Positions 1 to 6,345 are shown, counted from the stretch's first letter. The stretch: 10,656 bases of DNA from Nocardioides sp. (GCA_021731205.1 JAKFXV010000169.1:1-10656), one strand, 5' to 3'. Notes: generated by a model from the sequence alone, not told the origin. Program-made: numbers and translations.

Positions 1-43
1 AGACGGGGCCATTCCACGGGTTGACCCGCGCTGTTCGCGCAGA

Positions 44-103
44 GCGGATTAGTGGGCGGATTAGTGGGCGGATTACAGGGCGGACGAGAGGGCGGATCCG
101 TGG
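44..103. repeat. 12-bp tandem repeat, five copies, just downstream of tig
   Basis: Five adjoining 12-base units begin at 44, 56, 68, 80 and 92. The first two are identical (GCGGATTAGTGG). The third differs at two bases (GCGGATTACAGG), and the last two are more degenerate (GCGGACGAGAGG, GCGGATCCGTGG). The array ends 8 bases before the tig stop codon on the opposite strand, so it lies in the 3' flank of tig. Because 12 is a multiple of three, any frame across it gives a four-residue peptide repeat, but I see no supported gene there. The units contain no strong inverted repeat, so it is not an obvious terminator. Its function is unknown, and simple slippage expansion is the default explanation. 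Confidence 0.85.
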
Positions 104-111
104 GCAGGCGG

Positions 112-1488
112 TCAGCCCTCCGCCCCCACCTCGTCGGTCGATGCCGCGTCGTCCGGGCTCCCGATCGTGCCGTCGGGTCGCAGGTTGGCAAGATCGAGGA
201 CGACGCCGGAGGTGTCGGTGACCACGGCGGACTCGACGAGCTTGGCCAGCGCCTTCCCCCGCAGGATCTCCTGGACCAGCTCGGGGATGTGGTTGTGCTC
301 GAACATGTGGTTGGCGAACTCCTGCGGATCCTGCCCGGCCTGCTGAGCACGTCGTACGAGGTGCTGGGACATCTCGCCCTGGTCGACGGTGAGCTCTTCG
401 GCCTTGACGATCTCGTCGAGGACGAACTGAGCAGCAACGGCGTCGCGGACGCGCTTGTCGAGGTCGGCCTCGAAGTCCTCGATCGACTGCCCCTCGTCTT
501 CGAGGTAGGCGTCCATGGTCATGCCGGCGTACATCAACTGCTGCTCGAACGACTCACGCCGCGCATTGAGCTCGTCAGTGACAATCGCCTCCGGGAGCGG
601 AATCTCCAGCTGGGCCAGCAGCGCTTCGAGGACGGCGTCGCGAGCCGCGGCCGCCTGCTCCAGCCGCTTGCCTCGGCCGAGTCGTTCGCGAATGTCTGCC
701 GTGAGTTCGTCGGCGGTGTCGAACTCCGATGCGGTCTGGGCGAACTCGTCGTCGTAGTCGGGGAGCTCTTGTTCCTGAACGGCGGTCACACCGACGCGCA
801 CTTCGACGGGTTCCCCGACCAGGTCGCCCCCGACCAGGGAGGAGGAGAAGGTCTGCTCGTCACCGGCGCTCATGCCCACCAGCGCTTCGTCCAGGCCGTC
901 CAGCATGCCCCCGCGGCCGACCTGGTAGGACATACCGGTCAACTCCGCACCTTCGACGACTTCGCCATTCTGGCTGGCGGTGAGGTCGATCGTCACGAAG
1001 TCACCGTCTGCGGCCGCTCGCGCAACCTCGGCAAGGGTGCCGAAACGCTGCCGGAGGGCCTGCACCTGGGCCTCGACGTCGTCGTCGGTGATCTCGGTGG
1101 CGGGCACGACGGCGGTGAGGGCGTCGTACGCCGGCAGCTGGATCTCGGGCTTGACGTCGACCTCCGCGGTGAACTCCAAGGTCTGGTTGTCCTCGAACTT
1201 GGTGACCTCGATCGCCGGTTGGGCCAGGGGCTCCAGGGAGTTCTCGCGCAGCGCCTCGATGTACTTCTGCGGCAACGCCTCGTTGATGGCCTCGTCCAGC
1301 ACGGCTCCGCGCCCGACCTGGCGGTCGATCACCATCGGCGGCACCTTGCCTCGCCGGAAGCCGGGGATGTTGATCTGCTGCGCGATCTTCTTGTACGCCG
1401 CGTCGAGAGCCGGCTTGAGCTCCTCGAACGGGACCTCGACGGTCAACTTGGCCCGGGTGGGGCTGAGGCTCTCGACGGCGCTCTTCAC
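112..1488 (-). CDS. tig: Trigger factor (ribosome-associated chaperone and peptidyl-prolyl isomerase)
   Basis: This 458-residue protein binds the ribosomal exit tunnel and shields nascent chains; its middle domain is an FKBP-type prolyl isomerase. The N-terminal ribosome-binding domain carries the signature loop GFRRGKVP at residues 43-50. The FKBP-like domain spans about 155-245 (DGDFVTIDL at 161-169, then a GRGGMLDGLDEAL segment from 191). The rest is the helical C-terminal chaperone domain, ending in an acidic tail. Length is normal for the family. The start is a GTG, chosen because GAGGAG lies nine bases upstream (1498-1503) and the next residues, KSAVESLSP, match the family's usual beginning. 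The gene lies 70 bases downstream of tRNA-Pro on the same strand and may be partly read from the tRNA promoter. In related actinobacteria the clpP genes come next, which here would lie beyond the left edge. Confidence 0.97.
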   Translation of the reverse strand: MKSAVESLSPTRAKLTVEVPFEELKPALDAAYKKIAQQINIPGFRRGKVPPMVIDRQVGRGAVLDEAINEALPQKYIEALRENSLEPLAQPAIEVTKFEDNQTLEFTAEVDVKPEIQLPAYDALTAVVPATEITDDDVEAQVQALRQRFGTLAEVARAAADGDFVTIDLTASQNGEVVEGAELTGMSYQVGRGGMLDGLDEALVGMSAGDEQTFSSSLVGGDLVGEPVEVRVGVTAVQEQELPDYDDEFAQTASEFDTADELTADIRERLGRGKRLEQAAAARDAVLEALLAQLEIPLPEAIVTDELNARRESFEQQLMYAGMTMDAYLEDEGQSIEDFEADLDKRVRDAVAAQFVLDEIVKAEELTVDQGEMSQHLVRRAQQAGQDPQEFANHMFEHNHIPELVQEILRGKALAKLVESAVVTDTSGVVLDLANLRPDGTIGSPDDAASTDEVGAEG

Positions 1489-1558
1489 GTGATGCTTCTC
1501 CTCGATGGCGAACGGTGTGACCGGGTGGTCGCGATGGTGCCGTCGGACGACACCTCAG

Positions 1559-1631
1559 TCGGGGCGACAGGACTCGAACCTGCGGTCTCCTGCTCCCAAA
1601 GCAGGCGCGCTAGCCACTACGCTACGCCCCG
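1559..1631 (-). tRNA. tRNA-Pro (anticodon TGG)
   Basis: The minus strand folds into a full cloverleaf of 73 bases. The acceptor stem is CGGGGCG with CGCCCCG and discriminator A. The D arm is closed by a four-pair stem with one G-U. The anticodon stem CCTGC/GCAGG encloses loop TTTGGGA, which gives anticodon TGG. The variable loop has five bases, and the T arm is GCAGG/CCTGT around TTCGAGT. The 3' CCA is not encoded (CTG follows). The gene lies between tRNA-Gly and tig, all on the same strand. Confidence 0.96.
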
Positions 1632-1654
1632 GCGAAACTGCTTCACGACACTAG

Positions 1655-1774
1655 TCACGAAGCCCTTCGAGCGGATGACGGGTCGATTCCCGACATCCGG
1701 TCACGAAGCCCTTCGAGCGGATGACGGGCCGATTCCCGACATCCGGTCACGAAGCCCTTCGAGCGGATGACGGG
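1655..1774. repeat. 46-bp tandem repeat derived from the tRNA-Gly 3' end
   Basis: Two full 46-base units (1655-1700 and 1701-1746) differ at a single base (T at 1683, C at 1729). A third, 28-base partial unit (1747-1774) runs into the 3' end of tRNA-Gly, sharing its discriminator, acceptor strand and the outer T stem. Each full unit contains an imperfect hairpin: CGGATG and CGGG pair with CCCG and CATCCG across one A-A mismatch, with a six-base loop (1672-1699 and 1718-1745). The right arm of that hairpin, read on the plus strand, closely resembles the T arm and acceptor end of tRNA-Gly, so each unit carries the tRNA 3' end in both orientations. A short CGAA-GCCC-TTCG palindrome separates them. 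No U-tract follows, so this is not a standard terminator. It fills most of the space between the two tRNA genes. Confidence 0.92.
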
Positions 1775-1832
1775 AATCGAACCCGCGTAGCCAGTTTGGA
1801 AGACTGGGGCTCTACCATTGAGCTACATCCGC
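1762..1832 (-). tRNA. tRNA-Gly (anticodon TCC)
   Basis: The minus strand gives a 71-base cloverleaf. The acceptor stem is GCGGATG with CATCCGC and discriminator T. The D arm begins with GCTC and closes with GAGC. The anticodon stem CCAGT/ACTGG encloses CTTCCAA, giving anticodon TCC. The T arm is CGGG/CCCG around a standard TTCGATT loop. CCA is not encoded. It is the first gene of a tRNA-Gly, tRNA-Pro, tig series. The 73 bases separating it from the phosphatase gene upstream hold no promoter I can point to with confidence. The 3' flank is the 46-bp repeat array, which copies this tRNA's 3' end. Confidence 0.97.
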
Positions 1833-1905
1833 GAGCACCACAGTGCGGCTGACATGGTGTCACAAGACCATCGGCTCCTCACAAACGCGAGTCCCCGATC
1901 ACCGC

Positions 1906-3036
1906 TCAACGCAGGGCCGGGGTTCCCTGCCTCCGGTGGATCACGATGAGCGCCCGATCGTCGTTGGGAGAGCCCAACACATCGACGAGGGATCCGGCCC
2001 CATCGGCGAAGCCAGTGCCCAACAATCGCTCGGCCTGCCCGACCAGCTTGTCGACGCCGAGCATGATGTCGCGATCACGCGTTTCCACCAGCCCGTCGGT
2101 GTAGAGCAGCATCGCGTCGCCAGGGCGCATCACGCCGACGCTGGCGTCGTACCCCTCCCCGTGGATCAGCCCGAGAGCGGGCCCGTTGGACTGGGTGAGG
2201 TCCCACTTGCCGGCCCCGGCGACGTAGTGGGCGGCCGGCGGATGCCCGGCCGTCCGGAGCTGGAACTCGCCGGTCTCGAGATTGATCGAGAGGTGAACCG
2301 CCGTCGCGAACCCCTCGTCCCAGTCCTGGCGGATGAGGTATTCGTTGGCCGAGGGCAGGAATTGCTCTGCAGGCACTGCGCCGAGCAGGCCGCCGAACGC
2401 GCCGGCAAGGAGCAGCGCTCGCGTCGCGGCATCCTCGCCCTTGCCGGAGACGTCGACGACGGCGACTCCGAACAGATCCCCGTTTCGCGCGGAAACGACG
2501 AAGTCTCCGCTGAACGGAGTGCCGCCGGCAGAGCGTACGACGGACTCCGCGAACCAGGCGCGCGGCAACTCGGAGATGCCGGTGCGAGCCAGGATGCGAT
2601 CACGAAGGTCAACGAGCATCTGCTCGCCGCGTGCCCCGGCGACGCCGAGTCGAGATCGACGGAACGACCCCAACAGCACGAGCAGGGCGAGCACGAAGAG
2701 CAACACGATCTGGGCGGCGAATCGGTTGGTCATCGGCTCCGACGGCACCGTCGTCGTGACCACCAACAACAAGAAGACCGTGAACCATGGGAGCGTGGCG
2801 GGGCCGAGCAACACGCTTGCCATCGCGAGCGGGAGCACCAGGACCGAGGTGGGCACGGACTTGAAGGCGATCACGGAGATTCCGGCCAAGATGGTTCCGA
2901 GAACCAGCAAAGCCAGGGAGCGGCTCTCCGGATGAGTACCTCTGATCGCACCCTGGGAGTAGTTGCGCACCCGATCCGGCACGGCCCGAAGCGCGGACGC
3001 GCGCGAGGGGGCCGGCGCTTGGGTCATCAGCCTCAT
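1906..3036 (-). CDS. Membrane-anchored SpoIIE/RsbU-type PP2C serine phosphatase
   Basis: This 376-residue protein probably dephosphorylates a Ser/Thr-phosphorylated regulator, such as an anti-sigma-factor antagonist; the actual partner is not in the window. About four hydrophobic segments (residues 40-58, 64-79, 82-97, 106-124) anchor the N terminus, followed by RRSR, which places the catalytic domain in the cytoplasm. Phosphatase motifs follow in order: SGDF at 176-179, DVSGKG at 195-200, TAGHPP at 262-267, LLYTDGLVE at 310-318 and NDDRALIV at 358-365. The second Asp of the common GGDxxD motif is Val here, so metal binding may use fewer ligands. I recall similar actinobacterial proteins with the same GDFVV sequence. 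There is no recognisable sensor domain besides the membrane part. The ORF stays open to 3189, inside nei, but the ATG at 3036 is preferred: it follows the nei stop by eight bases with AGAGAG before it. A second ATG at 3027 has GAGG just before it and is also possible. Confidence 0.88.
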   Translation of the reverse strand: MRLMTQAPAPSRASALRAVPDRVRNYSQGAIRGTHPESRSLALLVLGTILAGISVIAFKSVPTSVLVLPLAMASVLLGPATLPWFTVFLLLVVTTTVPSEPMTNRFAAQIVLLFVLALLVLLGSFRRSRLGVAGARGEQMLVDLRDRILARTGISELPRAWFAESVVRSAGGTPFSGDFVVSARNGDLFGVAVVDVSGKGEDAATRALLLAGAFGGLLGAVPAEQFLPSANEYLIRQDWDEGFATAVHLSINLETGEFQLRTAGHPPAAHYVAGAGKWDLTQSNGPALGLIHGEGYDASVGVMRPGDAMLLYTDGLVETRDRDIMLGVDKLVGQAERLLGTGFADGAGSLVDVLGSPNDDRALIVIHRRQGTPALR

Positions 3037-3044
3037 GCTCTCTA

Positions 3045-3926
3045 TCACGTGGGCCGGCGGGTGCTCCGGCCGTGAGTGTGGCCAACTGTACGACCCCTCG
3101 ACCGAAAAACCGGCTGACAGCGCGGACACCAGAACGTGTTCCGGCCGACCAGCTCTCCGGTGCGCACGAGGGAGCCGCAGACGTGGCAAGGCATCCCGTT
3201 GCGGCGGTAGACGTAGACCTCGCCCCCATGGTCGTCAACGCGAGGCGGACGCCCCATGGCCTCGGGGGTGTGTTCGGGCCGGACTGTGTCGATACGGCCG
3301 GTCTCGACACCGGTTGCCATCAAGGCGACCAGGTCGGCCCAGATCGACGCGAACTGGCCCGCGCGGAGCGAGCTTCCCGGCCGAAGCGGGTGGATCCCAT
3401 GGCGGAACAGCACCTCGGCCCGATAGACGTTCCCGATTCCGGCAAGGACCGCCTGATCCATCACCAGGTCACCGATGGCTCGATTGCTGCGCCTGATCCG
3501 CTGCCACGCCAGGTCCGGATCAGCATCCGCTCGCAACGGGTCGGGGCCCAGCGCCGCAACCACCTCGGCGCGGCCGATGCTTCCGATCAGGTCGCATCGG
3601 GTGGCGCCGCGCAGGTCGGCGTACGACTGGGTGTTGGAGAGGCGCAGGCGAACCTGCCCGATCGGGGCCGGGGCTGCGTCCGGAGTGGCGAGCGTGGAGA
3701 TCTCGAAGACGCCGATCAAGCCGAGGTGGATGTGCACCAAGTGGTCGGCCGCGAAGTCGAGGAAGAGGTGCTTGCCTGCCGACTCCGCGCGCTCCAGCGT
3801 GCTTCCGTCGATGGTCGCCGCCTCGGCGGCAAACCGTCCTTGCGGGCTGCTCACCCGCACCGGGCGCCCCGCGAAGGCCTCGGTGAGGTGCAGGGCCAAT
3901 CGCTTGAGGGTGTGTCCCTCAGGCAT
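3045..3926 (-). CDS. nei: Fpg/Nei-family DNA glycosylase (endonuclease VIII-like, Nei1 type)
   Basis: This bifunctional glycosylase/AP lyase of base-excision repair removes oxidised bases and cuts the resulting abasic site. The 293-residue protein starts MPEGHTLKRLA; after Met removal Pro2 is the catalytic nucleophile and Glu3 the general acid. Lys52 (AGKHLFLDF) matches the conserved beta-clamp lysine. The H2TH region contains GIGNVYRAEVLFRHGIHP (163-180), with the conserved DNA-contacting Asn at 166. A four-Cys zinc finger (Cys247, 250, 267, 270; CHVC...CPRC) closes the domain, followed by a basic tail. The opening closely resembles M. tuberculosis Nei1 (Rv2464c), which also lies next to rpiB. 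The start is fixed by the need for Pro2, even though the frame is open further upstream. The ATG overlaps the rpiB stop (ATGCCTGA), which suggests translational coupling. Substrate preference (Fpg-like 8-oxoG or Nei-like pyrimidines) cannot be read from sequence alone. Confidence 0.94.
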   Translation of the reverse strand: MPEGHTLKRLALHLTEAFAGRPVRVSSPQGRFAAEAATIDGSTLERAESAGKHLFLDFAADHLVHIHLGLIGVFEISTLATPDAAPAPIGQVRLRLSNTQSYADLRGATRCDLIGSIGRAEVVAALGPDPLRADADPDLAWQRIRRSNRAIGDLVMDQAVLAGIGNVYRAEVLFRHGIHPLRPGSSLRAGQFASIWADLVALMATGVETGRIDTVRPEHTPEAMGRPPRVDDHGGEVYVYRRNGMPCHVCGSLVRTGELVGRNTFWCPRCQPVFRSRGRTVGHTHGRSTRRPT

Positions 3927-4428
3927 CGGGTCCCAACCCGCGCGCGGAATCTGGGAGCGGCGGCAGGCCACCGCCGGCTTCGTAGGTCGCAAGTTGTGCG
4001 ATGCGACGCGCGTGTCGCGCGTCGCCGGAGAACGGCGTACTCAAGAAGATCTCGACGAAGCGACCCATCTCCTCCAGGGTGTGCATTCGTCCCCCGACCG
4101 AGATGACATTCGCGTCGTTGTGCTCGCGTCCCAGGGCGGCGGTCTGGTCCGACCACGCCAGCGCGCAGCGAACACCGCGGACCTTGTTGGCTGCGATCTG
4201 CTCGCCATTGCCCGATCCGCCGATCACCACGCCCAGGCTGCCGAGTCCATTCTCACGATCGGCCACCACCGCTTCTGCCGCTCTGAGGCAGAAGACCGGA
4301 TAGTCGTCGAGCGCGTCATAGACGAAGGGGCCGTGATCGACGACGTCGCGCCCAGAGGCCGTCAGGAGCGAGGCGAGGTAGTCCTTGAGTTCAAGCCCGG
4401 CGTGATCGGATCCCAGGTGGACGCGCAT
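3919..4428 (-). CDS. rpiB: Ribose-5-phosphate isomerase B
   Basis: This cytoplasmic enzyme interconverts ribose 5-phosphate and ribulose 5-phosphate in the pentose phosphate pathway. The 169-residue protein begins MRVHLGSDHAGLELK, the usual RpiB opening with the substrate-binding Asp-His. The GGSGNGEQIAANK segment (70-82) has Glu76 where enterobacterial enzymes have a catalytic Cys; this is the M. tuberculosis-type active site, in which Glu acts as the base. His103 (REHNDANV) is also conserved. The start is clear from homology, but there is no strong Shine-Dalgarno sequence upstream. On the minus strand TACGGT (4452-4447) could be a -10 element giving a short leader; this is weak. It is the first gene of the probable rpiB-nei-phosphatase operon and is divergent from the ATL gene, with the repeat array between them. 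Confidence 0.95.
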   Translation of the reverse strand: MRVHLGSDHAGLELKDYLASLLTASGRDVVDHGPFVYDALDDYPVFCLRAAEAVVADRENGLGSLGVVIGGSGNGEQIAANKVRGVRCALAWSDQTAALGREHNDANVISVGGRMHTLEEMGRFVEIFLSTPFSGDARHARRIAQLATYEAGGGLPPLPDSARGLGPDA

Positions 4429-4484
4429 GGCGCAAAGTGTTCCAGAACCGTACGTGGGGGCTTGTCCGGGTTGGTCTGCGTCTG

Positions 4485-4642
4485 GTGACGGCGTGCTTTG
4501 TGACGCCTCGACGCGTGTTTGTGACCTCTCGGCGCGTGTTTTGTGACGCCTCGACGCGTGTTTGTGACGCCTCGGCGCGTGTTTTGTGACGCCTCGGCGC
4601 GTGCTTTGTGACGCCTCGACGCGTGTTTGTGACGCCTCGGCG
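4485..4642. repeat. 21/22-bp direct repeat array in the rpiB / ATL divergent intergenic region
   Basis: Six full units begin at 4500, 4521, 4543, 4564, 4586 and 4608, flanked by a shortened copy at 4485 and a copy at 4629 that fades into the ATL ribosome-binding region. The unit begins GTGACGCCTCG, has A or G next, then CGCGTG, T or C, and two or three T. Unit length alternates between 21 and 22 according to the number of T residues, and the A/G position varies between copies. The units are contiguous, with no unique spacers, so this is not CRISPR. A period of 21-22 bases is two helical turns, so equivalent bases face the same side of the DNA. The remaining 56 bases (4429-4484) up to the rpiB start hold at most a weak promoter for rpiB. 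Confidence 0.95.
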
Positions 4643-4653
4643 AGGATGGGGGA

Positions 4654-5016
4654 GTGGGCGTGGGTCCGCGTGACGCGGGAGACGTGGTGGAGCGGGTGCT
4701 GATCGCCGCCGAACAGATTCCGCCGGGACGCGTGGCGTCGTACGGCGATCTGGCCGGCCTGGTGGGGACCGGCCCACGCCAGGTGGGCGCGATCCTCTCG
4801 CGCTTCGGTCACGCAGTGCCCTGGTGGCGGGTGACCAATGCCCAAGGCGACTTGCCGCCTCGACTGAGTTCGGCATACCTCGAGCACTGGGCCGCGGAGG
4901 GGATCGTCCCGAAGCCGCACGGGTCCGGTTGCCGCATCGCCGACTACCGCGTCGACCTCTCGGAACTGCACGAGCTATACGTACGAGCCGCTGCCCAGCT
5001 CGACGACAAACAGTGA
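4654..5016 (+). CDS. Alkyltransferase-like (ATL) DNA-binding protein, MGMT family without the active Cys
   Basis: This 120-residue protein is the DNA-binding domain of the O6-alkylguanine-DNA alkyltransferase family. IPPGRVASYGDLAGLVG (22-38) and GPRQVGAILSR (40-50) form the helix-turn-helix with the flipping Tyr30 and an arginine finger at about Arg42. The active-site motif PCHR reads PWWR at 56-59, so the alkyl-accepting Cys is Trp and the following His is also Trp. ATL proteins cannot transfer alkyl groups; characterised members bind O6-alkylguanine and pass the lesion to nucleotide excision repair. This one is expected to do the same. The start is uncertain: GTG at 4654 has GAGGA seven bases upstream, and GTG at 4660 has GGGGGAG five bases upstream. 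It is the first gene on the plus strand, with the repeat array immediately before it, and ends 33 bases before the lipoprotein gene. Confidence 0.9.
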   Translation: MGVGPRDAGDVVERVLIAAEQIPPGRVASYGDLAGLVGTGPRQVGAILSRFGHAVPWWRVTNAQGDLPPRLSSAYLEHWAAEGIVPKPHGSGCRIADYRVDLSELHELYVRAAAQLDDKQ

Positions 5017-5037
5017 CGCCTTGGGGGTGAGCGGCCA

Positions 5038-5043
5038 TATGGT
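5038..5043 (+). promoter_or_regulatory. Possible -10 element for a leaderless lipoprotein transcript
   Basis: TATGGT fits the actinobacterial TAnnnT -10 pattern and ends six bases before the ATG at 5050, the spacing expected if transcription begins at the start codon. The only purine-rich stretch nearby, GGGGGTGAG (5023-5031), is too far away to act as a ribosome-binding site. There is no convincing -35. A hexamer this loose can occur by chance. Confidence 0.3.
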
Positions 5044-5049
5044 CGTGTC

Positions 5050-6345
5050 ATGCCCCGAGCTCGACAACCCCTGCTGGTCGTAGCGACCGCTCTGGTCTCC
5101 GTCGGGGCCCTCGTGACCGGCTGCTCACCGTCCGCCGGGCCGGAGTCGGACGCCCAACAGAGCGCACAACCGACAGCACCGCCGCTGGTCGTGGACGAGT
5201 CCCCCAGTCCCGAGGTCATCACGGCGACGGTGATCGCCTCGGTGGAGAGTCAGTTGGCGGTGCGCGCGCAAGCGGTGCGCGATCGCGATCGCCGCGCGTT
5301 CATGGCGACCGTGGACAGGGCCGACCGTGGGTTCGCCCAGCAGCAACGCATCCTGTTCGCCAACCTGATGACGATGCCCATCCGTTCCTTCGACTACCGC
5401 CTCGGCGAGGACCGGGATGTCGTCGATCCGACCGTGTTCACCCCCGATGTGATCGAGGAGGTGCACTTGCGGCGCACCGATCGACGCTCGGTCACGAACA
5501 CCGTCTCGATGACGTTCGTCAACCGATCCGGCGGGTGGCTGGTGACCGGCGAACGACCCGCCGACGGGACTGCGGTCTACGGCGGGGTGCAGTCACGCCC
5601 ATGGGGCGGCGGCGCCATCGCCGCCGAGCGACGCGGTCACCTGCTGGTCGTCGTCGACGAGGAGCTGGAGGAGCGCGCGGACACGCTGGCCGACCTGATC
5701 GTGCGGGAAGTCAACAGCGACGCCGAAACCCTGGGAGTGCAGCCGCGTTTCAAGCTGCTGGTCGACGCCACGAGCACCGGTGCCAGCACCAGGATCGGCG
5801 GTCGCAAGCGCACGGCGGCGTTGGCGGTCTACTTCAACGTCTTCGGCCTCAGCGAGGGCGACCTCGCACCGCAGTTGGCCGGGCATCGCATCAAGTTCCA
5901 TCCCCGCAAGGTCGCTGAGCTGATCGACGACCGGGTGCTGATCCGTCACGAACTCACCCACTACCTGACCGACGCCGCGGACGCCATGGCGCCCAAGTGG
6001 GCCAGCGAGGGTCTGGCCAACTATATCTCCTACCATCCGGTGCGTCCTGCCGGCCTGGTGCTGCCCGCCACGACGTACGACCGGGCGTTGTCGATGCGCC
6101 AGCGTCTGCCGGACAGCGCGAGCTTCGGCAGCCTGGTCGACTATGTCGTTGCCCAGGCCGCTGCGACGTACCTGATCGATGAGTTCGGCATCCGGAAGTA
6201 CCTCCGATTCCTGGCGGGCTTCGAGGACGGCTCCGGGCCAGTCGACGACCGCGCCCCCGGCCTATTGCGCCGCATCTACGGCTTCGGGATGGCCGAACTA
6301 GTCCGGCAGACCTGGGCGCAGCTCGAACGTTTCAATCGTGGTTGA
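5050..6345 (+). CDS. Lipoprotein with NTF2-like region and gluzincin-type metalloprotease domain
   Basis: I do not recognise a named family for this 431-residue protein. It begins with a basic N terminus, a hydrophobic stretch (8-22) and lipobox VTGC, with Cys25 the probable lipidated residue, so it should be attached to the outer face of the membrane. A Pro/Ser-rich linker (27-55) follows. Residues about 56-175 look like an alpha-plus-beta NTF2-type domain (helical VESQLAVRAQAVRDRDRRAF, then strands with VSMTFVNRSGGWLV). The C-terminal half contains RHELTHYLTD with His300, Glu301 and His304, and WASEGLANYIS with Glu320. HExxH followed 16 residues later by Glu in a WxxEG context is the zinc site of gluzincin metallopeptidases. 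Substrate and activity are unknown. Only ATG 5050 fits; it has no Shine-Dalgarno sequence. The stop overlaps or nearly abuts the ABC exporter, which suggests co-transcription and a possible shared task at the cell surface. Confidence 0.85.
   Translation: MPRARQPLLVVATALVSVGALVTGCSPSAGPESDAQQSAQPTAPPLVVDESPSPEVITATVIASVESQLAVRAQAVRDRDRRAFMATVDRADRGFAQQQRILFANLMTMPIRSFDYRLGEDRDVVDPTVFTPDVIEEVHLRRTDRRSVTNTVSMTFVNRSGGWLVTGERPADGTAVYGGVQSRPWGGGAIAAERRGHLLVVVDEELEERADTLADLIVREVNSDAETLGVQPRFKLLVDATSTGASTRIGGRKRTAALAVYFNVFGLSEGDLAPQLAGHRIKFHPRKVAELIDDRVLIRHELTHYLTDAADAMAPKWASEGLANYISYHPVRPAGLVLPATTYDRALSMRQRLPDSASFGSLVDYVVAQAAATYLIDEFGIRKYLRFLAGFEDGSGPVDDRAPGLLRRIYGFGMAELVRQTWAQLERFNRG

Noticed and set aside
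1655..1746. Rho-independent terminators after tRNA-Gly
   Set aside because: The hairpins have good stems, but no U-tract follows on the minus strand, and tRNA-Pro and tig lie downstream.
52..1770. Open frame of 572 codons on the plus strand opposite tig
   Set aside because: It is antisense to a clear trigger factor gene and runs through both the 12-bp repeats and the tRNA genes. Its length reflects the high GC content and the codon pattern of tig.
1655..1774. Integration site (att) of a mobile element at tRNA-Gly
   Set aside because: tRNA 3'-end duplications can mark integration, but here the copies are 46 bases apart with nothing between them and no integrase or phage gene is present. A lost element remains possible but is not supported.
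3072..4106. Long plus-strand frame opposite nei and rpiB
   Set aside because: It is antisense to two well-supported enzymes and has no recognisable motif of its own.
4485..4642. CRISPR array
   Set aside because: Units are contiguous 21/22-base copies with no unique spacers, and there are no cas genes in the window.
4429..4971. Repetitive basic peptide encoded on the minus strand across the 21/22-bp repeats, in frame with rpiB
   Set aside because: The translation only mirrors the DNA repeat. RpiB homologues begin at MRVHLGSDHAG, and the region upstream overlaps the ATL gene on the other strand.
4654..5016. Active O6-methylguanine-DNA methyltransferase
   Set aside because: The acceptor Cys is replaced by Trp (PWWR), so direct alkyl transfer is not possible; ATL is the proper call.
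5013..5021. Further copies of the 21/22-bp repeat core (GTGACGCCT at 5013, GTGACGCC at 6346)
   Set aside because: Only eight or nine bases match, and both overlap or adjoin TGA stop codons in GC-rich DNA, so chance explains them.
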